A stretch of 64,000 bases of DNA. Source: CAYQNU01 sp964419055 (GTDB taxonomy: Bacteria > Bacteroidota > Bacteroidia > Flavobacteriales_D > Parvicellaceae). The notes under the pieces were generated by a model that had not been told where the DNA came from, made no database searches, and saw only the letters and a list, made by a program, of their open reading frames with translations. The DNA lies in assembly GCA_964419055.1 (NCBI GenBank), contig CAYQNU010000009.1:99938-163937 (forward strand). Reading direction: 5' to 3'. Positions 7,926-17,608 of the stretch are shown in pieces. Position 1 is the first letter of the stretch; every line of letters starts with the position of its first letter. A program made the translations under genes and the position numbers.

Positions 7926-10460
7926 ATGGCTGGAATAAAAAACACATATAAAAAGAAAGAAGAACCAATCGAAGAAATTCCGGTTACTGAAAAGCCTGTA
8001 AAGGAGAAAAAGGTGGCATCAAAATCCGCTTATTCGTCAGCCTTTTGGAAAGACGAGCGGTTTCTTAAAACGGTAGGTATTTTGTGTATTTTATTTGGAA
8101 TTTATCTAGCAGTAGCCATTATATCGTATCTTTTTACTTGGCGTAGTGACAACAGTGTTATTGATGGTCAAAGTATAGGTTTTATTTTTTCGGGAGATGA
8201 GGTAAAGGTTGAAAATTGGTTAGGTAAGTTAGGTGCCTTTACGGCTCACAAATTCCTTAAAGTTTGGTTTGGTATTTCTTCACTTTTGTTTGCCTTCATA
8301 AGTTTTCAGATTGGGGTTAAAATATTGTTTAAAATAGCATTGTTTAACTTATTGAAAACCATTAAGTTTTCTGCAATATTTATTGTATGGTCGTCTGTGT
8401 TTTTTGCTTACCTCACTCCTCCAACTTTTGATTTTTTAGGAGGAATGTTCGGTGAACAAATAATCGCTTGGTCAAATGCAACATTTGGATTAGTAGGTAC
8501 TTTCTTTTTTGTAGCTTTTACCGGTTTCATCGGATTTGTTATATTATTCAATCCCTCTTTTGAGGGACTAAAAGAGCGATTAGAGGCACGTAAAGCCAGA
8601 AAAGAAGAGCAAGCAAATTTCTTAGATGAAGAAGATAATACGGTTCACAATCCAATTAAAGAAAATCAAATCATCAAAGAAAAAGAAGCGGAGCCAATTG
8701 AGTTTCCTTTAAGAAATGAATTCAAAACAGAGCCATCCATCACCGAATTAGAAGACGAACTGGAGGATGAAGAATTGGAAGAAATGGAATTAACCACTGT
8801 TCCTACTCCAACAAATATTCCTTTAGATGTTGATGATGATTTTGAAGTAACCATTCCTGAAAAGGAAGAGGAAATGGAAGTGGTGATGCATGAAGATGAA
8901 AAAGTAATGACGTTGTCTGATGAATTGGTTGAGAAATATGGACATTTCGACCCTGCATTGGATTTATCATCTTATAAATTACCACCTTTGGATTTATTGC
9001 AAGATTATGGTGGAGGTGGAATTTCTCTTAACAAAGAGGAATTAGAAGCAAATAAAAATACGATTGTTGAAACCTTGCAACATTATAAAATTGAGATTGC
9101 AAAAATCAAAGCTACCATTGGTCCTACAGTTACTTTATATGAAATAGTACCAGCTCCCGGAATTCGAATTTCTAAAATTAAAAATTTAGAAGATGATATT
9201 GCTTTAAGTTTGGCCGCTTTGGGAATTCGTATTATAGCGCCAATGCCTGGTAAAGGAACCATCGGAATTGAAGTTCCCAACTCTTCTCCCGATGTTGTTT
9301 CCATGCGTTCGCTTATTGCTAGTGAGAAGTTTCAATCCAGTAAAATGGATTTGCCAATAGCCCTAGGAAAAACGATTAGTAACGAGACGTTGGTAGTAGA
9401 TTTAACCAAAATGCCTCACTTACTTATGGCGGGTGCCACAGGACAAGGTAAGTCTGTTGGATTAAATGCTATTTTGGTTTCAATTTTATACAAAAAACAT
9501 CCTTCAGAGGTGAAATTTGTTTTAGTCGATCCTAAAAAAGTTGAACTCACCTTGTTTAATAAAATAGAACGTCACTTTTTGGCAAAATTACCAGGCGAAG
9601 CTGATGCCATTATTACCGATGTTACCAAAGTAGTAGCCACATTAAACAGCTTGTGTATTGAGATGGATAATCGATATGAGTTGCTTAAAGATGCCATGGT
9701 ACGTAACTTAAAAGAGTATAACGAAAAATTCAAAAATAGAAAACTAAATCCAGAAAATGGACATCGTTTTTTACCGTATATTGTATTAGTAATTGATGAG
9801 TTTGCCGATTTAATTATGACCGCTGGAAAGGAAGTAGAAACTCCCATTGCACGTTTAGCTCAATTGGCCAGAGCTATTGGTATTCACTTAATTGTAGCCA
9901 CTCAACGACCATCGGTAAACGTTATAACAGGTATTATTAAAGCTAACTTTCCTTCTCGAATTGCATTTAGAGTTACTTCAAAAATAGATTCTAGAACCAT
10001 TTTGGATGCAGGTGGTGCCGATCAATTAATAGGTAGAGGAGATATGTTATACTCACCGGGTAATGAATTGATTCGACTTCAATGTGGATTTGTGGACACA
10101 CCTGAAGTAGATGCCATTACCGAATTTATTGGATCACAACGAGCATACCCTACAGCTTATGAGTTGCCCGAACCTGAATTAGACGAAGCAACCATGTCAA
10201 AAGATTTAGAAGATGGGTTGGATTCGTTGTTTGTAGAAGCTGCGCAAGTGGTAGTTAATCAACAACAAGGTTCAGCTTCAAATATTCAACGAAAATTAAA
10301 AATCGGGTACAACAGAGCTGGCCGAATTATTGACCAAATGGAGGCAGTTGGTCTCATTGGACAACATCAAGGTAGTAAGGCTAGGGAAGTATTTGTAACC
10401 GATCAATTAGGTTTGGAACAGTTTTTGTCAAACCTCCGCGACAAAGGATTATTATCATAA
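7926..10460 (+). CDS. ftsK: DNA translocase FtsK
   Basis: 844 aa. FtsK is anchored at the division site and pumps DNA to clear the closing septum and resolve chromosome dimers. Four to five N-terminal membrane segments lie in about residues 45-215, followed by a very acidic linker (about 225-330, rich in Glu and Asp), the alpha-beta motor with Walker A GATGQGKS at 503-510 and Walker B YIVLVIDEFADL, and the C-terminal winged-helix gamma domain (about 770-840) that reads polar DNA motifs. The spacer before it (7732-7925) holds a TAATTTCG near 7893 that may be a -7 box. lolA follows after 10 bp. Confidence 0.95.
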   Translation: MAGIKNTYKKKEEPIEEIPVTEKPVKEKKVASKSAYSSAFWKDERFLKTVGILCILFGIYLAVAIISYLFTWRSDNSVIDGQSIGFIFSGDEVKVENWLGKLGAFTAHKFLKVWFGISSLLFAFISFQIGVKILFKIALFNLLKTIKFSAIFIVWSSVFFAYLTPPTFDFLGGMFGEQIIAWSNATFGLVGTFFFVAFTGFIGFVILFNPSFEGLKERLEARKARKEEQANFLDEEDNTVHNPIKENQIIKEKEAEPIEFPLRNEFKTEPSITELEDELEDEELEEMELTTVPTPTNIPLDVDDDFEVTIPEKEEEMEVVMHEDEKVMTLSDELVEKYGHFDPALDLSSYKLPPLDLLQDYGGGGISLNKEELEANKNTIVETLQHYKIEIAKIKATIGPTVTLYEIVPAPGIRISKIKNLEDDIALSLAALGIRIIAPMPGKGTIGIEVPNSSPDVVSMRSLIASEKFQSSKMDLPIALGKTISNETLVVDLTKMPHLLMAGATGQGKSVGLNAILVSILYKKHPSEVKFVLVDPKKVELTLFNKIERHFLAKLPGEADAIITDVTKVVATLNSLCIEMDNRYELLKDAMVRNLKEYNEKFKNRKLNPENGHRFLPYIVLVIDEFADLIMTAGKEVETPIARLAQLARAIGIHLIVATQRPSVNVITGIIKANFPSRIAFRVTSKIDSRTILDAGGADQLIGRGDMLYSPGNELIRLQCGFVDTPEVDAITEFIGSQRAYPTAYELPEPELDEATMSKDLEDGLDSLFVEAAQVVVNQQQGSASNIQRKLKIGYNRAGRIIDQMEAVGLIGQHQGSKAREVFVTDQLGLEQFLSNLRDKGLLS

Positions 10461-10470
10461 AAAGATCAGG

Positions 10471-11103
10471 ATGAAAAAGATGTTAACGTTATTGCTTGTA
10501 GGTGGAATGTTTTTCAGTACAACAGCACAAGATGATACGCAGAAAGCCAAAAAAATATTGGACGATTTAAGTATCGAAACAAAAAAATTTAAAACCATTT
10601 CAATCGATTTTAAATTGAGTATTAAAGGTGGGGAAGTAAACTCTTCTTCATCTGGTAAAGCTAAAATAAAAGGAAAAAGTTTTTACTATGAAACCGAAGA
10701 TCGCAAAGTATACAGTGATGGTGTGACCGTATGGACTTATCTCATCGAAGAAAATGAATGTTATATTGATAATTTAGGTGACGTTGATGGGGGCATAAAT
10801 CCATCAGAATTGTTGAATATTTGGGAAAAGAATTTTAAATATACCTACAGTAAGGAAGTTTCCACTGGAGTGCACGAAATAAAATTATTTCCAATGGATC
10901 CTAAAAAAAGTAAATATCATACCGTTATTTTAACAGTGGATGCTACTAAAAAAAGAATTAACAAAGTGGTTATTAAGACCAATGACAACGTTTTAATTCA
11001 ATTTACCATTTCAACGCTTACACCCAATCAAGAAATTGGAGATGATGTATTTAAATGGAATAAAGCAAAATTTAAAGGTGTAACTGAAATAGATAACCGT
11101 TAA
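10471..11103 (+). CDS. lolA: Outer-membrane lipoprotein carrier protein LolA
   Basis: 210 aa with a cleavable signal (MKKMLTLLLVGGMFFSTTAQ). The mature part is the LolA fold: repeated beta strands, SSSGKAKIKGKSFYYET near the N-terminal half and VWTYLIEENE in the middle. LolA carries lipoproteins across the periplasm to the outer membrane. The gene follows ftsK by 10 bp; I recall this ftsK-lolA order from other Bacteroidota. A strong terminator ends the unit. Confidence 0.85.
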   Translation: MKKMLTLLLVGGMFFSTTAQDDTQKAKKILDDLSIETKKFKTISIDFKLSIKGGEVNSSSSGKAKIKGKSFYYETEDRKVYSDGVTVWTYLIEENECYIDNLGDVDGGINPSELLNIWEKNFKYTYSKEVSTGVHEIKLFPMDPKKSKYHTVILTVDATKKRINKVVIKTNDNVLIQFTISTLTPNQEIGDDVFKWNKAKFKGVTEIDNR

Positions 11104-11123
11104 CCATTTTTAAATAGTATTTA

Positions 11124-11159
11124 AAAGAGGAGTTGATTATTCAACTCCTCTTTTTTTTT
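11124..11159 (+). terminator. Intrinsic terminator after ftsK-lolA
   Basis: The stem AAAGAGGAGTTGA (11124-11136) pairs with TCAACTCCTCTTT (11141-11153) around a TTAT loop and runs into nine T residues. Confidence 0.9.
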
Positions 11160-11193
11160 GCAATTATTTAATGTCAAGAATGATTTTGAATAG

Positions 11194-11201
11194 TAACTTT
11201 G
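11194..11201 (+). promoter_or_regulatory. -7 box of the peroxiredoxin gene
   Basis: TAACTTTG matches TAnnTTTG and lies 34 bp before the ATG at 11236, directly after the lolA terminator. Confidence 0.45.
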
Positions 11202-11235
11202 CAACAATAAATAATAAACCTAAAAAATAAATAAT

Positions 11236-11865
11236 ATGGCAGTTTTAGTTGGTAAAAAAGCACCTGATTTTTCGGCAAGTGCTGTAGTTAATGGAATGGA
11301 AATCGTTTCAAACTTTACGTTATCTCAATTCAAAGGAAAACACGTGATTTTATTCTTTTATCCAAAAGATTTTACATTTGTTTGTCCAACGGAGTTGTTT
11401 GCTTTTCAAGAGCGTTTAGAAGATTTCAAAGCGAGAGGTGTTGAAGTAATTGCTTGTTCAACAGATACAGAGCAATCACATTGGGGATGGTTAAATATGC
11501 CTAAAAATCAAGGAGGTATTCAAGGTGTTACGTATCCAATTATAGCAGATACAAACAAAACCATTTCGATGAATTATGATGTATTAGCGGGGTATTATGA
11601 TTATGATGATGAAGGAAGTATGGTTGCTGTTGGAGAACTAATTGCTTACAGAGGATTATTCTTAATTGACAAAGAAGGTGTAGTAAGACATCAATTAGTA
11701 AATGACCTACCTTTAGGTAGAAATGTAGAAGAAGCCATTAGAATGGTAGATTCATTACAATTCTTAGAAGAAAATGGAGAAGTTTGTCCTGCAAACTGGA
11801 GCAAAGGAAAAGAAGGTTTGAAAGCTACTCACGAGGGTATTGCTGAATTTTTAGGGAAACATTAA
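11236..11865 (+). CDS. 2-Cys peroxiredoxin (AhpC/Prx1 type)
   Basis: 209 aa, cytoplasmic, with no signal. The peroxidatic Cys50 is in the DFTFVCPTE motif and the resolving Cys184 in GEVCPANW, so this is a typical 2-Cys enzyme that reduces hydrogen peroxide and organic hydroperoxides as a dimer. The C-terminus ends in AEFLGKH without a YF tail. No ahpF lies nearby, so thioredoxin is the likely reductant. It is a single-gene unit between a -7 box and a bidirectional terminator. Confidence 0.92.
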   Translation: MAVLVGKKAPDFSASAVVNGMEIVSNFTLSQFKGKHVILFFYPKDFTFVCPTELFAFQERLEDFKARGVEVIACSTDTEQSHWGWLNMPKNQGGIQGVTYPIIADTNKTISMNYDVLAGYYDYDDEGSMVAVGELIAYRGLFLIDKEGVVRHQLVNDLPLGRNVEEAIRMVDSLQFLEENGEVCPANWSKGKEGLKATHEGIAEFLGKH

Positions 11866-11890
11866 TTGTTTTTTCTAAGAACGATAAATT

Positions 11891-11930
11891 AAAAAAGGGC
11901 TGCTAATCAAAGATTAGCAGCCCTTTTTTT
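11891..11930. terminator. Bidirectional intrinsic terminator
   Basis: GGGCTGCTAATC (11898-11909) pairs with GATTAGCAGCCC (11912-11923), flanked by an A-tract on the left and a T-tract on the right. It can therefore end both the peroxiredoxin gene (+) and the convergent gene at 11951 (-). Confidence 0.9.
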
Positions 11931-11950
11931 ATCCTAATAAATTACATAGA

Positions 11951-12394
11951 TTATCTACCGATACTCATTAGAAGCGCGATTAACAACATAAATCCATATA
12001 AACTCAATACGATAATCATCATTATACCTAAAAATTTATAATGAGATTTAAGGTTTTCAAACCCCGATGTAATACTTTGTTGAGTGTTTGAATTGATACC
12101 CGCCTTCATTTTTGTTGCGAAAAGATATAAATAGTAAATGGGAAAGAAATACAAAGCTGTCATACCTAAATAAAGTAATCCTAATAATATGGGTTGACCG
12201 CCTCTAAATCCCATTGTAGATCCAAGTGTAATGACCACAATTGCGCCAATTACCATAAGCCCTATCCCTACAAAACCTACTATGGATAATAATTTTGCCC
12301 ATTTTGCGGTTTCCAATAAAAAACCTTTTACTTTTTCATCTAATCCAATTCCTTCACTGAATTGGTTGTCGTCAATTGTTTCTGTACTGTTCAT
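11951..12394 (-). CDS. DUF5362-like membrane protein
   Basis: 147 aa. A short polar N-terminus precedes four hydrophobic segments: LLSIVGFVGIGLMVIGAIVVI, ILLGLLYLGMTALYFFPIYYLYLF, and two at the end (FLGIMMIIVLSLYGFMLLIALLM). A conserved-looking amphipathic stretch (SGFENLKSHYKFLG) sits before the last one. The pattern resembles the DUF5362 family, common in Flavobacteriia and without known function. It is expressed alone and convergent with the peroxiredoxin gene. Confidence 0.7.
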   Translation of the reverse strand: MNSTETIDDNQFSEGIGLDEKVKGFLLETAKWAKLLSIVGFVGIGLMVIGAIVVITLGSTMGFRGGQPILLGLLYLGMTALYFFPIYYLYLFATKMKAGINSNTQQSITSGFENLKSHYKFLGIMMIIVLSLYGFMLLIALLMSIGR

Positions 12395-12528
12395 TTTTTT
12401 TATTTTTAATTGGCTACAATAATAAGAATTGTATCATAATTACACAATTTTTTTATCAAAGAGTTACTTTCTGAAATAAATACAGCTAAATCTCCATTCA
12501 CATAAATATTCCTTTTTGGAAGGAAAAT
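12395..12528. other. Spacer before the tandem-repeat array
   Basis: AT-rich sequence upstream of the DUF5362-like gene. It probably holds that gene's promoter on the minus strand. No coding sequence or hairpin of note was seen. The first recognisable repeat sequence begins near 12529. Confidence 0.4.
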
Positions 12529-13137
12529 AGTTCCGCTACGCTTCACGAGGATCGTGATGTCTAAGCGTTCTAGTTTATCCTCGGTAACGGGATGCCTANN
12601 NNNNNNNNNNNNNNNNNNNNNNNNNNNNNNNNNNNNNNNNNNNNNNNNNNNNNNNNNNNNNNNNNNNNNNNNNNNNNNNNNNNNNNNNNNNNNNNNNNCG
12701 TGATGTCTAAGCGTTCTAGTTTATCCTCGGTAACGGGATGCCTATAACGCAGACATTTATTTGTATTCGCTAGGCTCATTATTTGTTAATTATCATCATC
12801 CCGTTCCGCTTTGCTACACGAGGATCGTGATGTCTAAGCGTTCTAGTTTATCCTCGGTAACGGGATGCCTATAACGCAGAAATTTATTGGTATTCGCTAG
12901 GCTCATTATTTGTTAATTATCATCATCCCGTTCCGCTTCGCTACACGAGGATCGTGATGTCTAAGCATTCTAGTTTATCCTCGGTAACGGGATGCCTATA
13001 ACGCAGAAATTTATTGGTATTCGCTAGGCTCATTATTTGTTAATTATCATCATCCCGTTCCGCTTCGCTACACGAGGATCGTGATGTCTAAGCATTCTAG
13101 TCTATCCGTTATAAGCGGATGCCTATAACGCAGACAT
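12529..13137. repeat. Tandem array of 127-bp units, interrupted by a gap
   Basis: The word CGTGATGTCTAAGC begins units at 12699, 12826, 12953 and 13080, exactly 127 bp apart, and a further partial unit has it at 12553. The units from 12699 to 13079 differ at only a few bases. Each contains two nested inverted repeats: CATCCCGTT with AACGGGATG, and CGAGGAT with ATCCTCG, so each can fold into a long imperfect hairpin. Unit boundaries abut with no unique spacers, which excludes CRISPR. The final unit diverges after about 13101 and merges with the 3' end of the phosphatase gene. The true copy number is unknown because of the gap. Confidence 0.9.
12599..12698. other. Assembly gap (100 N)
   Basis: Exactly 100 N, the conventional length for a gap of unknown size. 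It lies inside the tandem array: the word that opens each unit occurs at 12553 and 12699, 146 bp apart across the gap instead of 127 bp. The assembler evidently failed to resolve the repeats. Confidence 0.97.
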
Positions 13138-15091
13138 CATCGACCTGTTCTAAGTTTCCTTGCCATTCTCTAAAAAAATCATTCAGCTTGGTGTGCTGTT
13201 GTGACATGGATAAATGTTTGATGCCCATTAGTAATGTTCGTAAACCGCTACTTTTAAATTTTTTACCTCTGGGTCCACCAAATTGGTCTGCAAATCCATC
13301 TGAAAATAAGTAAATACAATCTCCTTTTGAAAGTTGTAAGTGAACTTGGCTAAAAGGTACAGTAGAATCGGTTAACCCAATCGGTAACTTGTCACCTTTA
13401 TATTCCTCAATAACATCCGTATTATTGCGTATGATCCACATCGGATTATTGGCTCCAGAAAATTCAATAGAATAAGAAGTATGATTCGTTTGAAGGTTTG
13501 TATATCCTTCAATCGAAAACAGGGCTATGTCCATCCCATCCAACATTCGTTCTGATGATTTTGCAAATTCGCTTTCCACCAATTCCTTTGTTTTGTTAAG
13601 TATGGATGCAGGACTGGTTAAACCGTATTCGTGAACACTTCTATTCAAGCTGTTGTTGCAAACCACGCTCACCATGGCACCAGGAACACCATGTCCGGTA
13701 CAATCAGCAGCGGCAACCAATATTTTATCATCTTTATGTTCCATCCAATAAAAATCACCTGCCACAATATCTTTAGGAATGTACAGTACAAAGATGTCCT
13801 TAAATGATGTTGTAATACTTTTATCGGATGGTAAAATAGCCGATTGAATGCGTTTAGCATAATTGATAGAATCTAAAATTTCTTTGTTTTTAATTTCTAA
13901 TTCCACATAAGCCTTATCAATTTGTGTTTTTCGGTAAGCTATGATTTCATTTTGCTTTCGAGTAATTTTTAGTCGATTAAACAGAAAAAACAAAAATCCT
14001 ACAATTAAGATAATAATGGTAATGGCTGCAAAAACAATGATTTCTTGGCGTTCTTCTTTTTGATCAAATTCTAATTGTTTAATTTTCTTTTCTTTTTCGT
14101 TTTTATACTCCAATATGTTTTTCACAATGTCTCGATACTTACTTTCGCCTGTATTCTTTTTGTATTGGGTATTGTGAAATGCTAAATATTCATAGGCTTC
14201 CTTATAGTTTTCTTTGAAATAATTGATATTGGCTAATTGTTCTGAGATGACTATTTGGTTGTCTATAGACCCTGTTTCAAGGGCCAATTGATTAGCTTGA
14301 AGTAAGAAATTTTGAGCATCCTCTATTTTCCCTTGGCTCATATATACTTCGGCAAAATTGCGATACGTCTCTGCCAATCTTTTTTTGTCGTTGAGTTTAG
14401 CATAGTGAAACAAGGCTTTTTGAAAGTTCTCAAGAGCCTTATCAAATTTTTTTTGTTTAAGTTGTGTAGAACCAATCAATAAATAGGAATCAGCTATACT
14501 GCGTATATCATCCGTTTTTAAACGATACTCCAAGGCTTCATTATGAAAATAGAGAGCCGAATCATTTTTTTGAAGAGCCAAATAATAGTTACCCAAATAG
14601 GAATAACTAAACCCAATATCATAATTATTTTCTAGTTGTAATCGTATATCGAGGGACTTTTTATAATAGGGCAGTACTTGATTGGTATCACCAATATTTA
14701 AATAAATATAACCAATGAGAAGATTAGCAAAACCTTGATTTTTTTTATCATCACACATTTCAGAAACCCGCAATCCTTCAACAGCATGTTGCATAGCGGC
14801 TTCAAAATCATTTTCGTATAGATTAATGTATGCCATATTGGTATAGGATTCGGCTATACCTTTTCCCCAATTTAATTGAATGGATTCTTCTAAAGCAAGT
14901 TTTGAATTTCTTTTGGCATCACTTAAGTTTCCTTTTATTCTGTAGAAATTAGCAGAATCAATTTTTAAGAATAATTCTATACTATCTTTTACTGACACGG
15001 TGGAAGCATAATTACTTGATTCAGTATCTTTTGAGCAACTTAAAGATAGTGACAATAGAAAAAGCAGGTATGTCAGTCGTTTAATATTCAA
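13109..15091 (-). CDS. TPR lipoprotein with SpoIIE-type phosphatase domain
   Basis: 660 aa. The signal MNIKRLTYLLFLLSLSLSC has a lipobox-like end. Residues about 50-310 are tetratricopeptide repeats (AESYTNMAYINLYEND, GFSYSYLGNYYLALQK and others). One membrane segment follows (IIVFAAITIIILIVGFLFFLF, about 350-370), then a short coiled coil, then a PP2C-type SpoIIE domain: DIVAGDFYWME, AAADCTGHGVPGA and a terminal DDVCVIGI. Such proteins sense a signal with the TPRs and dephosphorylate a cytoplasmic partner, often a STAS protein; a STAS gene lies at 28019. The last codons overlap the tandem-repeat array. The mnmE stop is 2 bp upstream of its start, so they form one transcription unit. Confidence 0.88.
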   Translation of the reverse strand: MNIKRLTYLLFLLSLSLSCSKDTESSNYASTVSVKDSIELFLKIDSANFYRIKGNLSDAKRNSKLALEESIQLNWGKGIAESYTNMAYINLYENDFEAAMQHAVEGLRVSEMCDDKKNQGFANLLIGYIYLNIGDTNQVLPYYKKSLDIRLQLENNYDIGFSYSYLGNYYLALQKNDSALYFHNEALEYRLKTDDIRSIADSYLLIGSTQLKQKKFDKALENFQKALFHYAKLNDKKRLAETYRNFAEVYMSQGKIEDAQNFLLQANQLALETGSIDNQIVISEQLANINYFKENYKEAYEYLAFHNTQYKKNTGESKYRDIVKNILEYKNEKEKKIKQLEFDQKEERQEIIVFAAITIIILIVGFLFFLFNRLKITRKQNEIIAYRKTQIDKAYVELEIKNKEILDSINYAKRIQSAILPSDKSITTSFKDIFVLYIPKDIVAGDFYWMEHKDDKILVAAADCTGHGVPGAMVSVVCNNSLNRSVHEYGLTSPASILNKTKELVESEFAKSSERMLDGMDIALFSIEGYTNLQTNHTSYSIEFSGANNPMWIIRNNTDVIEEYKGDKLPIGLTDSTVPFSQVHLQLSKGDCIYLFSDGFADQFGGPRGKKFKSSGLRTLLMGIKHLSMSQQHTKLNDFFREWQGNLEQVDDVCVIGIRL

Positions 15092-15092
15092 C

Positions 15093-16466
15093 TTACTTCC
15101 CGATACAAAAATTCTTAAAAATATTACCTAACAAATCATCTGAAGTGATTTCACCCGTTATACTTCCCAACTGTTGAATGGCTTGACGGATATCCATGGC
15201 AATGAAATCTCCAGAAACGTTAGTTGAAAGTCCTGCTTGTGTTTTTTCTAATGCCGATAATGCCAAAGTTAAAGCTTCTAAATGGCGGGCATTGGTGATC
15301 ACAACTTGATTAGTATCAATAGCATTGTGTTGAGCTATAAGTGCTAATTCTTTTTTAATAAATGTTATGTCATCTTTGTCTTTTGAAGAAACTGTATGCA
15401 TATTCCAATGGCCAAATTCCATCCCAAAACCGGTGAACCCATCTGTGTACGTATCTGATTTATTAGCCAATAATATAATTTCTCCTTCTTTATTCAATGA
15501 GCGAATGTGACTTACTGCTGTTTCTATTTCATCGTGAGTGAGTGTATTCATATCCATCAAATACATAATGATGGCTGCTTTTTGAATTACTTCTTCAGCG
15601 CGTTTAATGCCCATTTCTTCAATAACATCTTCGGTTTGTCTCAAACCAGCTGTGTCAATCAATCTAAACAATTGTCCATTGATGGTAATAGGTACTTCAA
15701 TTTTATCACGAGTAGTACCCGCAATGGAAGATACAATGGCCACATCATCATTTACCAAGGCGTTGATCCAACTGGATTTACCGGCATTGGGCTTACCTAC
15801 AATAGCTACTTGGATTCCGTTTTTTATGGCATTACCGAATTTAAACGAATCACATAATTCATGTATTCGGCTTATTACTCGAGCCAATAGTTCTTGTAAT
15901 TGGGTTCTATCGGCAAACTCGACATCCTCTTCGGCAAAATCCAATTCCAATTCAACTAATGAGGCAAAATGCATTAATTCATTTCGTAGCGTAGCCAATT
16001 CTTGAGTTATGCCTCCCTTCATTTGATTGACCGCAATGCGATGAGCACTTTCTGATTCGGCATGAATCAAATCGGCAATGGCTTCGGTTTGAGTAAGATC
16101 TAATTTACCATTATAAAAAGCTCGTTTGCTAAATTCTCCTGGTTCGGCTAGTTGACAACCATTTTGAATCAATAATCCTATTATTCGTTGTTGAATAAAA
16201 AGCGAGCCATGACACGCTATTTCCACGCTGTCTTCACCCGTAAATGAATGTGGATTACGAAATACAGTTGTAATGACATCATCGATCATTTCGTTTTGGT
16301 CCATAATCCTTCCAAAATGAACTGTATAACCTTTTGCTTGAGAAATGTTTTTAGAAAAAATCCGTTGAACTATTGAAATAGCTTCACTTCCCGATATACG
16401 AATCAAAGCAATGGCACCCATACCTGCCGGAGTGGAGAGTGCACATATGGTTGAATTGATGTTCAT
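15093..16466 (-). CDS. mnmE: tRNA modification GTPase MnmE
   Basis: 457 aa. With MnmG, MnmE builds the carboxymethylaminomethyl group on U34 of several tRNAs. The N-terminal folate-binding domain begins ICALSTPAGMGAIALIRISG. The inserted G domain shows GKPNAGKSS, a DTAGLR switch segment and NKSD. The C-terminal CIGK motif is intact at the very end. The domain order and length are standard. It precedes the TPR/SpoIIE gene in the same unit. Confidence 0.96.
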   Translation of the reverse strand: MNINSTICALSTPAGMGAIALIRISGSEAISIVQRIFSKNISQAKGYTVHFGRIMDQNEMIDDVITTVFRNPHSFTGEDSVEIACHGSLFIQQRIIGLLIQNGCQLAEPGEFSKRAFYNGKLDLTQTEAIADLIHAESESAHRIAVNQMKGGITQELATLRNELMHFASLVELELDFAEEDVEFADRTQLQELLARVISRIHELCDSFKFGNAIKNGIQVAIVGKPNAGKSSWINALVNDDVAIVSSIAGTTRDKIEVPITINGQLFRLIDTAGLRQTEDVIEEMGIKRAEEVIQKAAIIMYLMDMNTLTHDEIETAVSHIRSLNKEGEIILLANKSDTYTDGFTGFGMEFGHWNMHTVSSKDKDDITFIKKELALIAQHNAIDTNQVVITNARHLEALTLALSALEKTQAGLSTNVSGDFIAMDIRQAIQQLGSITGEITSDDLLGNIFKNFCIGK

Positions 16467-16619
16467 ATTAATCTATTTTCAAGTAATTATAAGTAAATCA
16501 TTGATGGAGTATTCCATTTTTTTTGGAAATATAGGAGTAAGCAAAGAAGTCTTTTTCAATTATCAAAAGACAACTAATAGCTGTTTTTCTGGTAGACGCT
16601 CGTTTAATAAAATTCTTTA

Positions 16620-17576
16620 CTATTTTGAATTATAATATCGTTCTAAAAAACTCAATACATTTTTTTCTATTCTTACACTGATGTCACTTTGATCACTTTT
16701 GACAAAAGATTTTCCGCCAACTTTTTCAAATAATTCTATGTATCGTTCTGTTACAAGATTAACAAAATCAGGAGTCATTTCAGGAATAACTTGCCCATCC
16801 TTGCCTTGAAAACCACCTGCCATTAACCATTCTCTAACAAATTCTTTAGATAACTGACGTTGAGGTTCATTTTTGGACAATAACTCTTCATATCCATCCG
16901 CATAAAAATAACGCGAGGAGTCAGGTGTGTGTATTTCATCTATTAAATAGATTTTGCCATCACGTTTGCCAAATTCATATTTTGTATCCACCAAAATTAA
17001 ACCTTGTTTGGCGGCAATTTCCGTTCCTCTTTGAAAAATTTTACGGGTATAATTCTCCAATTGCACATATTCTTCTTCACTAACGATACCTTGAGCAATT
17101 ATGGCTTCGCGAGAAATATCTTCATCGTGTCCTTCTGAAGCTTTTGTAGTAGGTGTGATGATGGGTTCTACAAATTTTTCATTTTCACGCATACCTTCTG
17201 GCATAGTCACTCCACACAACGTTCGACCACCACTTTTGTAGGTTCTCCAAGCATGACCAGCTAAGTAACCTCGGATAACCATTTCTACTTTAAAGGGTTC
17301 GCACATTTTTCCAACCGTTACATTTGGATCGGGTGATTCCAGCAACCAGTTGGGAACAATATCTTTTGTAGCTTCTAAAAAAGTTGCTGCCAATTGATTC
17401 AAAACTTGGCCTTTAAAAGGAATTCCTTTAGGTAATACCACATCAAAAGCTGAAATACGATCACTAGCCACCATAACCAATAGTTCATTGTTAATAGTAT
17501 ACACGTCCCTAACTTTACCTTTGTAATATTGAGTTTGTTTTGGGAAATTAAAGTGGGTTTCTTTAAGAGGATTCAT
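16620..17576 (-). CDS. purC: SAICAR synthetase PurC
   Basis: 318 aa. PurC joins CAIR and aspartate, using ATP, in purine synthesis. GKVRDVYTI near the N-terminus is the nucleotide-binding strand-loop; [25 protein letters not shown] and [11 protein letters not shown] are family signatures. It is longer than the E. coli enzyme (about 237 aa), as in other Bacteroidota and eukaryotic-like PurC forms. It lies 32 bp downstream of phoH, in the same direction. No other pur gene is near. Confidence 0.95.
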   Translation of the reverse strand: MNPLKETHFNFPKQTQYYKGKVRDVYTINNELLVMVASDRISAFDVVLPKGIPFKGQVLNQLAATFLEATKDIVPNWLLESPDPNVTVGKMCEPFKVEMVIRGYLAGHAWRTYKSGGRTLCGVTMPEGMRENEKFVEPIITPTTKASEGHDEDISREAIIAQGIVSEEEYVQLENYTRKIFQRGTEIAAKQGLILVDTKYEFGKRDGKIYLIDEIHTPDSSRYFYADGYEELLSKNEPQRQLSKEFVREWLMAGGFQGKDGQVIPEMTPDFVNLVTERYIELFEKVGGKSFVKSDQSDISVRIEKNVLSFLERYYNSK

Positions 17577-17608
17577 AATTTGAAATAATGATTTATTAGT
17601 GGTTTTGA

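Noticed and set aside
8666..8854. Minus-strand Ser-rich frame
   Set aside because: It is the reverse of the Glu/Asp-rich linker of ftsK and has no independent signals.
12570..12779. Minus-strand open frame across the N gap
   Set aside because: It exists only because N bases are read as open; it consists of repeat sequence.
12529..13137. CRISPR array
   Set aside because: The 127-bp units abut without unique spacers, and no cas genes are present.
15507..16005. Two plus-strand frames of 116-132 codons
   Set aside because: They overlap mnmE on the other strand, whose protein is clearly conserved.
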